From Sphingomonas sp. PAMC 26621 (GTDB lineage Bacteria > Pseudomonadota > Alphaproteobacteria > Sphingomonadales > Sphingomonadaceae): a DNA stretch of 64,000 bases. The stretch's first letter is position 1, and each line of letters begins with the position of its first letter. Below the pieces are notes generated by a model, which worked only from the letters and a program-made list of their open reading frames with translations, was not told where the DNA came from and ran no database searches. Positions 54,467 to 64,000 of this stretch are shown in pieces. The translations under genes and the position numbers were made by a program. The stretch covers positions 124,001 to 188,000 of the forward strand of contig NZ_AIDW01000009.1 in NCBI RefSeq assembly GCF_000251145.1, written 5' to 3'.

Positions 54467-56671
54467 TCAGCGGCGCGGGCCTGGACGATACCGTCTTACG
54501 GTATGCTGGGCGAGATCGGCGGGGTAGAAATACACCGGTCGCAATGCGCCGCTGGCGTAGCGTTCGGCCTGGTCGCGGAAGTGCGCCGACGCCGGGTCGC
54601 CGCTTTCGCCGCCCGCAGTCACCGCCCAGGCGCGCACTTTAGGACCGAATTCAACGACCGCGACAAAGCTGTTGCCGCTCGATCCGTACAGCTTGGTGGT
54701 GTTGGCATAAGGCCGCGCGCCGAACGACGCGAGGCTGCCCCATTGCGCCGAGGTGAAGGGCACCGGGATGCTCGGTTTCGTATCGTCGAAATGCGGCGTT
54801 ATCGAATCGTCGAGTCGCTGGAAGCGGTTGATCTTGCCCCAGCCGACCTGCCACGTCCCGAAATCGCGGGTGAGCTGGTCTGCCGCCTCGCCGAGCGCGT
54901 CGAGCTTGCGCGCGTCGGGAATGTCGTGCGCGATATGGTCGGGGACGTTGATCTGCTCGGCCTGGACGAAGCTCCCCGCCTCGCGCCACATCTTGCCGCC
55001 CCACAGCACGCCGAGCGTGGTCGCGACCGAGTCCACACCCCAGCGATAATCCCATGTCCGCAGCGCGCCGATCGGCCCGGCAAGCCGCGCGCGGCGCGGG
55101 TCCTTCGCGGCCAGCGCGTCATAGGCGCGGATCAGCGGCGGGATCAGCCGGGCGAAGGCGGGGAGGTAGCTGTCATAGGCCGCGGCGATCAGGCGTTCGG
55201 GGGTGAAGTCGTGCCGCCCGGTCAGCAGCAGGTCGGCGTGCACGCCGCGCGCGTTTTCGCCGAACGTGTCCATGTAGCGCGGATAGTCCCTGGCCTTGGG
55301 GCTGTCCGGCCCGGCCGCGCCCCACGGCGAATCGTTGGTGTTGCGGACCCAGCCGACCTTCGGGTTTATCGCATTGGGGAGGGAGGCGACGCTATGGAGG
55401 CCCTTCCAGTCGGTCGCGGGGTCGGCGCCGTCGACCGTCTTCGCGTAATCGAGCGCATCGCTCCGGACCGGGACAAACTGCGGGTGGAGATAGGCGATCG
55501 CGCCGGTCGAATCCGCGAACAGCGTGTCGTTCGAGGAGTTCGCCTGCCGCTCCGCTACGCGCATGTAGCTGGCGAGGTCGTGCGCCTTGGTGCGGAGCCA
55601 GCTTTGTTCGAGCGCGGGGACGGGTTTCCACATCAGCGCCTGCGCGATCCACTTGCCGCCATGTTCGGCGACGATCGGGCCGTGATGCGAGGCGTAGGTA
55701 GTGAAGCTGCGCGTCGCGCGCGTTCCGTCCGCCTTGCGATAGGCGAGCGTGATCCGCCGCGTCGTGATCGGCCGCTGCTCGCTGCCGTAGCGATAGGTGA
55801 TCGCGTCACCGCTGCGCGTGATCGTCTCGGCGAAGGAATCGACATTGTCGACGCCCGACGAGGTGTGCATCCACCCCGCTGTCTCATTGAAGCCCTGGTA
55901 GATGAAGAACTGCCCCCAGGTCGACGCGCCATAAGCGTTGAGGCCTTCGGCACTCGTCATCTGGAGTTCGGCGCGGAAGTAGAAACTGGTGTGCGGGTTG
56001 ATCAGCAGCAGCGCGTGCCCGTCGACGGTGTTGCGTGGCGCGATCGCGATCCCGTTCGATCCGCGCGGCTCGCGCGGGAAGGGGCCGGTGTCCTGCTGCG
56101 CGACCGCGATCCTTTGGCCACCGTAGAAGGCGGCGAGGTCGGTCAGCGAAATCCGCTCGATATCGCCGCCGATGCTGCCTTCGGTAAACGACAGCGCCAT
56201 CCATGGTTCGAACCGGGTGAGCACCTTGGGGCGGGTCCGGGGATGCGTCGCCAGAAAGTAATTGAGGCCATCGGCCCAGGCTTGCATCAACGCGCGCAGA
56301 TACGCCGGGCTTGCGGCATAGCGCGCCTGGAGATCGGCCGGGTCGGCGTACAATTGCTGGCGCAGGTCCGCCCAGAGCGCGGTCTCGCCCTCGGCCTCGG
56401 CGGTGCGGCCGAGCGCGGTCAGGTAATTCGCCTCGATCCGCGCGAAATCGTCCTCGGCCTGCGCGTAGATCGCGCCGAACACCGCGTCCGCATCAGTCTT
56501 GCCGCGGACGTGCGCGATCCCCCAGGTGTCGCGCGTGATCGTGACCCGCGCCGCCTCCGCGTTCCAGCGGGCGCGCTCCGGTACGGGCGCGGGCGCGGCG
56601 GCGGTGGCGAGCAGCGCGAGCAGCAGCAACGGGGCGGCGCGCTTGCGCGGAGCGGGAGGGGCGGTATCCAT
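54467..56671 (-). CDS. Penicillin acylase family N-terminal-nucleophile hydrolase
   Basis: 734 residues. Signal peptide with RKRAAPLLLLALLATAAAP. The autocleavage site is GSNGIAIAP with the nucleophile Ser at about residue 205, giving a ~20 kDa alpha and ~58 kDa beta chain. Nearby NPHTSFYF and the later conserved WGAAGPDSP-type loops match the acyl-homoserine-lactone acylase/penicillin acylase superfamily. Periplasmic amide-bond hydrolase; substrates in this family include AHL signals, beta-lactams and aculeacin-type lipopeptides, none provable here. Divergent from an exported amidohydrolase by 52 bases. Confidence 0.9.
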   Translation of the reverse strand: MDTAPPAPRKRAAPLLLLALLATAAAPAPVPERARWNAEAARVTITRDTWGIAHVRGKTDADAVFGAIYAQAEDDFARIEANYLTALGRTAEAEGETALWADLRQQLYADPADLQARYAASPAYLRALMQAWADGLNYFLATHPRTRPKVLTRFEPWMALSFTEGSIGGDIERISLTDLAAFYGGQRIAVAQQDTGPFPREPRGSNGIAIAPRNTVDGHALLLINPHTSFYFRAELQMTSAEGLNAYGASTWGQFFIYQGFNETAGWMHTSSGVDNVDSFAETITRSGDAITYRYGSEQRPITTRRITLAYRKADGTRATRSFTTYASHHGPIVAEHGGKWIAQALMWKPVPALEQSWLRTKAHDLASYMRVAERQANSSNDTLFADSTGAIAYLHPQFVPVRSDALDYAKTVDGADPATDWKGLHSVASLPNAINPKVGWVRNTNDSPWGAAGPDSPKARDYPRYMDTFGENARGVHADLLLTGRHDFTPERLIAAAYDSYLPAFARLIPPLIRAYDALAAKDPRRARLAGPIGALRTWDYRWGVDSVATTLGVLWGGKMWREAGSFVQAEQINVPDHIAHDIPDARKLDALGEAADQLTRDFGTWQVGWGKINRFQRLDDSITPHFDDTKPSIPVPFTSAQWGSLASFGARPYANTTKLYGSSGNSFVAVVEFGPKVRAWAVTAGGESGDPASAHFRDQAERYASGALRPVYFYPADLAQHTVRRYRPGPRR

Positions 56672-56723
56672 GGCGCAACGCTATCGGGCATCGCGGCGCG
56701 CGACAACCTTCAGGGAGACGGGG

Positions 56724-58004
56724 ATGAAATGGGCGATCGCACTGGCGCTGCTGGCAACGGGCGCCACCGCTGAACCCCCCGCGCCGCCGCACACGATCCT
56801 GTTGCGCCCGGCGGCGGTGTTCGACGGGGTCGATCCGGTCGCGCACGCCGGGTGGCAGGTGCTGGTGACGGGCGACCGGATCGTCGCGGTCGGGCCGGCG
56901 CTGACGGCCCCGGCGGGCGCGGAGACGATCGACCTGCCCGGCGAGACGCTGCTTCCCGGGTTGATCGAGGGGCACGGCCATCTGTTCCTCCACCCCTATA
57001 ACGAGGCGTCGTGGGACGATCAGGTGCTCCACGAACCGCTTGCGCTGCGCACCGCCCGCGCGACCGTGAGCGCACGCGCCACGTTGCTGGCCGGCTTCAC
57101 CACCGAGCGCGATCTCGGGACCGAGGGCGCGGGCTACGCCGATGTCGGGCTCAGGCAGGCGATCGCGCAGGGGATCGTGCCGGGGCCGCGGATGCTCGTG
57201 GCGACGCGCGCGATCGTCGCGAGGGGCGCTTATGGGCCCAAGGGCTATGAGCCCGGCGTCGACGTGCCGCAGGGCGCCGAGGAGGCGAGCGGGGTCGATG
57301 ACGTGGTGCGCGTGGTGCGCAGCCAGATCGCCGCCGGGGCGGATGTGGTGAAGCTGTACGGCGACTATCGCTGGGGACCGGGCGAGCCGAGCCGCGCGAC
57401 CTTCTCGCAGGCCGAGATGACCGCCGCGGTCGCCGCGGCGCATGATGCCGGGCGGATCGTCGCGGTCCACACCTCGACGCCCGAGGGGATGCGGCGCGCG
57501 ATCGCCGCGGGGGCGGATACGATCGAGCATGGCTATGGCGGGACGGTCGAGATTTTCCGCGCGATGGCGGCGCGCAAGATCGCGCTGTGCCCGACGCTTG
57601 CGGCCTCCGATGCGGTTGCGCGCTATCGCGGCTGGAGCGGCGGCGATCCCGTGCCGGCGGCGGTGGCCGAGAACCGCGCGGCGTTTGCGCTGGCGCGCTC
57701 GGTCGGCGTGCCGATCTGCATGGGGGGCGATGTCGGGGTGTTCCCCCACGGCGAGAATGCCCGCGAAATGGAGCTGATGGCGCAGGCCGGGATGCCGCTT
57801 GCCGACGTGCTGCGCGCCGCGACCGCTGGCAATGCGGCGGCGTTCCACCTGACGGATCGCGGGCGAGTCGCGGCGGGCCTGCTGGCCGATCTGATCGCGG
57901 TCCGGGGCGATCCGCTGCGCGATCGCACCGCGCTGCGGCGGGTCGATTGGGTGATCAAGGGCGGCGTGGTGGTGCAGCGACCGGCGCTGCCCGGGCGGCC
58001 GTGA
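56724..58004 (+). CDS. Exported amidohydrolase (imidazolonepropionase/prolidase-like)
   Basis: 426 residues from ATG 56724 with GGGAGACGGGG upstream. Signal peptide MKWAIALALLATGATAEP. Metal-binding HxH is in LIEGHGHLFLHP; later His residues lie in IVAVHTSTPEG and TIEHGYGG; the metal Asp is in CMGGDVGVFPHG. The C-terminal beta part (GLLADLIAVRGDPL) is typical of Xaa-Pro dipeptidase-like amidohydrolases that are exported in sphingomonads. Probably hydrolyses a peptide-like amide in the periplasm, perhaps with the adjacent acylase. Confidence 0.9.
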   Translation: MKWAIALALLATGATAEPPAPPHTILLRPAAVFDGVDPVAHAGWQVLVTGDRIVAVGPALTAPAGAETIDLPGETLLPGLIEGHGHLFLHPYNEASWDDQVLHEPLALRTARATVSARATLLAGFTTERDLGTEGAGYADVGLRQAIAQGIVPGPRMLVATRAIVARGAYGPKGYEPGVDVPQGAEEASGVDDVVRVVRSQIAAGADVVKLYGDYRWGPGEPSRATFSQAEMTAAVAAAHDAGRIVAVHTSTPEGMRRAIAAGADTIEHGYGGTVEIFRAMAARKIALCPTLAASDAVARYRGWSGGDPVPAAVAENRAAFALARSVGVPICMGGDVGVFPHGENAREMELMAQAGMPLADVLRAATAGNAAAFHLTDRGRVAAGLLADLIAVRGDPLRDRTALRRVDWVIKGGVVVQRPALPGRP

Positions 58005-58108
58005 CCGCGGCGAACCGGCGGCGTTCCGTAACCGAAATGTCACGAACATCGCACAGGCGGGGAACGGGTCGAACGGTATAATAGGCAATAAAACCAACGG
58101 CTTGTGAA

Positions 58109-58135
58109 ATACATACCGATCGGACGGTAATGTTG
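58109..58135. promoter_or_regulatory. TetR-type operator-like palindrome upstream of the RND operon
   Basis: Inverted repeat TACCG-N6-CGGTA (58114-58129), with the left half extending as AATACATACCGATCGG. This closely resembles the operators of TetR-family efflux repressors. No tetR gene is next to it in the window, so the repressor would be elsewhere. A TATAAT lies at 58077-58082. Confidence 0.5.
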
Positions 58136-58249
58136 CCTTGCAATGCAGCATCTGCCGCCGCACGTTTATGCCGCAAAGCTGTGGGCTGCCAACGCGCATG
58201 CCTGCACCGGCAAGGGTGGCTGAGCGATGCACGACATGGGGATCTTACA

Positions 58250-59455
58250 TTGACGAGTTCGTATGTGCGCTTCTTGCGCCCGGTAGTCGGCGCGACCGCA
58301 TTGGGTCTGCTCGCCGCCTGTTCGCAAAAGGCACCGCCGCCGCCGCCGATGCCGCAGGTCAGTGTCGCGATACCGCTCCAGCGCGACGTGGTCGACTGGG
58401 ATGAATACGTAGGCCGGTTCGAGGCGATCCAGGACGTCGAGCTGCGCCCCCGGGTCTCGGGAACGATCGACCGGATCTTCTTCGCCAACGGCCAGCGCGT
58501 GAAGGCGGGCGAAGCGCTGTTCACGATCGATCCGCGCCCCTATCAGGCAGCACTCGCGCAGGCTCGCGCGCAGGTCGCCAAGGCGCAGGCTTCGGTCACC
58601 AACGCGCAGTCCGAACTGTCGCGCGCGCAGATCCTGCTCAAGGCGGAGGCGATCGCGCGCGAGGAATATGAGACCAAGCTCGCCGCGGTCCGCACCGCAC
58701 AGGCCGATCTTGGCGCCGCACGCGCGAACGTGTCGACCGCGCAGCTCAACCTCGGCTTCACCACGGTGCGTTCGCCGATCACCGGGATCGTCTCGGATCG
58801 TCGCGTCAGCAAGGGCAATTACGCGACCGAGGCGACCAGCGTGCTGACCCGCGTCGTCTCGACCGACCCGATCTGGTTCTCGTTCGAGGGCGCGGAAAGC
58901 TTCTATCTCAAGTATCTGCGCCAGGCGAAGGCGGGCGAGCGCGGCTCGTCGCGCAACACCGCCAACCCGGTCGAGGTCCAGCTCGCCGACGAAAAGGGCT
59001 TCCGCTGGCGCGGCCGGATGGAATTCGTCGACAATGCGATCGACCCCAATTCGGGGACGATCCGCGCCCACGCGGTCATCGCCAATCCGGATGGCTTCCT
59101 GACGCCGGGGCTGTTCGGCCGCGCACGGCTGCTCGGCTCGGGCCATTATCGCGCGATGCTGGTGCCCGACGAAGCGGTCATCACCGACCAGACGCGCAAG
59201 CTCGTCTATGTCGTCGGCAAGGAAGGCAAGGTCATCGCGCGTCCGGTCGAGACCGGGCCGCAGGTGGAAGGGCTGCGCGTCGTCAAGTCGGGGCTCGCGC
59301 CGACCGAGCATGTCGTGATCGACGGGATCACGACGTTGCAGCCGGGGGCCAAGGTGAAGGAAAACCTGGTCAAGATGAAGCCCAAGGCCGCCGACACCGC
59401 GCCGCAATCGACCCCCGAAAGCGCGCCGCCGGCTTCCGACGCGACCGCGAACTAA
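58250..59455 (+). CDS. AcrA/MexA-type RND efflux adaptor lipoprotein
   Basis: 401 residues from TTG 58250 (GGGGAT eight bases upstream), chosen because it gives a signal peptide with lipobox LLAAC (MTSSYVRFLRPVVGATALG...). The frame to 58130 lacks a start-like context. Adaptor domains: DEYVGRFEAIQDVELRPRVS, helical hairpin (ALAQARAQVAKAQASVTNAQ), RSPITGIVSDRRVSKGNYAT, then beta-barrel. A low-complexity Ala/Pro/Ser tail ends it. First gene of an adaptor-pump-channel operon. Confidence 0.92.
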   Translation: MTSSYVRFLRPVVGATALGLLAACSQKAPPPPPMPQVSVAIPLQRDVVDWDEYVGRFEAIQDVELRPRVSGTIDRIFFANGQRVKAGEALFTIDPRPYQAALAQARAQVAKAQASVTNAQSELSRAQILLKAEAIAREEYETKLAAVRTAQADLGAARANVSTAQLNLGFTTVRSPITGIVSDRRVSKGNYATEATSVLTRVVSTDPIWFSFEGAESFYLKYLRQAKAGERGSSRNTANPVEVQLADEKGFRWRGRMEFVDNAIDPNSGTIRAHAVIANPDGFLTPGLFGRARLLGSGHYRAMLVPDEAVITDQTRKLVYVVGKEGKVIARPVETGPQVEGLRVVKSGLAPTEHVVIDGITTLQPGAKVKENLVKMKPKAADTAPQSTPESAPPASDATAN

Positions 59456-59467
59456 GGCGCCGACCCA

Positions 59468-62661
<3,194 letters not shown>

Positions 62662-62665
<4 letters not shown>

Positions 62666-64000
62666 AGCGTATCCTGAGCGTCCTCCCCGCGTTTGCGCTT
62701 TCGGCGTGCGTCGTCGGGCCGAACTACGTGAAGCCGTCGACCCCGGTTCCGGCGGAGGGCGGCGCATTCGCCGAGGCCGGGATCGGCAAGGGGATCACCC
62801 CGACGCCGTTGCCCGACCATTGGTGGCGGCTGTACAACGACCCCGTCGTCGACCGGCTGGTGACGGATGCCTTGGCGCACAACACCGATGTTCGCGTTGC
62901 GGCGGGGAACCTCGAGCGCGCGCGGGCGGTGCTGGACGAACAGCGCGGCGCGCGGCTGCCGACGACCGGGCCGAACGCCAGCTTCACGCGGGCGCAGATC
63001 AATACCGCGAGCCTCGGTTTCGGGGGCGCCGGGACGGGCGCCGGGACGGGGACTGGCACTGGCACTGGAACCGGGACTGGGACTGGAACCGGAACCGGGA
63101 CTGGCGGCGCGGTGACGCCGCAGTCCTTCGTCTTCAACAGTTTCAAGCTGGGCTTCGACGCGTCCTATGAGGTCGACCTGTTCGGCGGCATCACCCGCGC
63201 GATCGAGGCGGCGCGGGGCGACGTGCAGGCGGCGCAGGCGCAGCTCGACGCGTCGCGCGTGTCGGTCGCCGCCGAGACCGCGCGCGCCTATGCGACCGCG
63301 TGCAGCAACGCGCAGCAGCGCGGGGTTGCCGAGGAAACGGTCAAGCTCCAGCAGCGCACGCTCGGGCTGACCAACACGCTGTTCACCGCCGGGCGCGGCA
63401 CGCGGCGCGATGTCGACCGCGCGGACGTGCTGCTCGCGCAGACGCAGGCGACGATACCGGGCTTCGAGGCGGAGCGGCGCGCGTCGCTCTATGCGCTCGC
63501 GGTGCTGACGGGCTTGCCGCCCGAGCAGATCGACGCGGCGGCCAACGCCTGCCGGACGCCGCCCACGGTGCGCGACGTCTTGCCGATCGGCGATGGCGCG
63601 GCGCTGATCCGTCGCCGTCCCGACGTGCGGCAGGCCGAGCGGACGCTTGCCGCCGACACGGCGCGAATCGGGATCGCCACGGCTGAGCTGTATCCCAAGA
63701 TCTCGCTGCTCGGATCGATCGGCCTCAACGCGCAGCGCGGGAGCCAGTTGTTCAAGAGCAGCGCGGTCACCTATTCGGCGGGGCCGCTGATTTCGTGGAG
63801 CTTCCCCAACCAGACGATCGCGCGTGCGCGGATCCGCCAGGCGCGGGCCGGGGCGGATGCGAGCCTCGCGACGTTCGACGGGCGCGTGCTGACCGCGTTG
63901 CAGGAGGTCGAACAGGCGCTGGCGCGCTATTCGGGCGCGCTCGACCGCAACGCCGCGCTGCGGCGGGCCGAGGCGTCGAGCAGCGCGGCGGCGAAGCTGT
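62662..64000 (+). CDS. NodT/OprM-type outer-membrane efflux factor (3' end beyond window)
   Basis: Partial, about 446 residues present of ~480. ATG 62662 overlaps the pump stop. Signal/lipobox FALSAC in MKRILSVLPAFALSACVVGP. The sequence DHWWRLYNDPVVDRLVTDAL and the RRRPDVRQAERTLAADTARI repeat half are hallmarks of the NodT family of TolC-like trimeric channels. An unusual Gly-Thr repeat (about residues 122-147) sits in the first half, between ASFTRAQINTASLGF and VTPQSFVFNSFKLGF. Confidence 0.94.
63025..63102 (+). repeat. In-frame GGNACN hexanucleotide repeat coding for Gly-Thr
   Basis: Thirteen consecutive hexamers, of which eleven encode Gly-Thr and two Gly-Ala (GGGACG, GGCGCC, GGGACT, GGCACT, GGAACC). 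The unit is in frame, so copy-number change would lengthen or shorten a loop without frameshift. Confidence 0.9.

Overview
The window looks like a chromosomal segment of a Sphingomonas-type alphaproteobacterium. It is GC-rich with short intergenic spaces, and it carries a TonB-dependent receptor, a sphingan-style exopolysaccharide (EPS) locus, a SleB-type cell-wall hydrolase, an exported penicillin-acylase-like enzyme and REP-like palindromes of the kind common in sphingomonads. This assignment is an inference from gene content, not from a marker gene.

Layout. 1-6892: high-affinity K+ uptake, kdpB (cut by the window edge), kdpA, kdpF and a further 27-aa membrane peptide on the minus strand, with kdpD divergent across two palindromic repeats. 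6903-20946: an EPS locus with a Wzx-like flippase, a GT4 glycosyltransferase, a LapG-like cysteine proteinase, a Wza/GumB export protein split from its signal peptide by an IS630-family element, an outer-membrane beta-barrel, a Wzc-type co-polymerase/tyrosine kinase, an O-antigen-ligase/Wzy-like polymerase, the initiating sugar-phosphate transferase and a cell-wall hydrolase. 21072-27276: TonB receptor, a small lipoprotein, a frameshifted class-I-glutamine-amidotransferase-like hydrolase (peptidase C26), an EpsC-type serine acetyltransferase and a dicarboxylate/amino-acid:cation symporter.

27290-34121 looks accessory and partly decayed. It contains a tRNA-3'-end-like scrap, a spore-coat-U fimbrial gene with a stop and a frameshift, the last ~180 residues of a fimbrial usher, a small unknown gene with its own terminator, an APH-like phosphotransferase, an unusual GT4-like glycosyltransferase and an unknown membrane-anchored protein. 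34423-38467: a CPA1 Na+/H+ antiporter, then a NUDIX-DUF47 fusion directly upstream of a Pit phosphate transporter. 38847-44054: two winged-helix regulators, an exported methyltransferase-like protein, an exported LamG-like protein, tRNA-Ser(GGA) and a cyclophilin. 44230-47728: an Mla-type lipid-transport operon (STAS-MlaE, MlaF, MlaD, lipoprotein). 48521-64000: DUF445 protein, a first RND efflux pair whose pump gene has a one-base frameshift, an exported acylase and amidohydrolase, and a second RND operon with its outer-membrane factor (cut by the window end).

The most noteworthy points are the IS630 split of the polysaccharide export gene, three conserved genes each missing one base, the NUDIX-DUF47 fusion ahead of a phosphate transporter, the relic fimbrial locus, and a Gly-Thr hexanucleotide repeat in an efflux outer-membrane factor.
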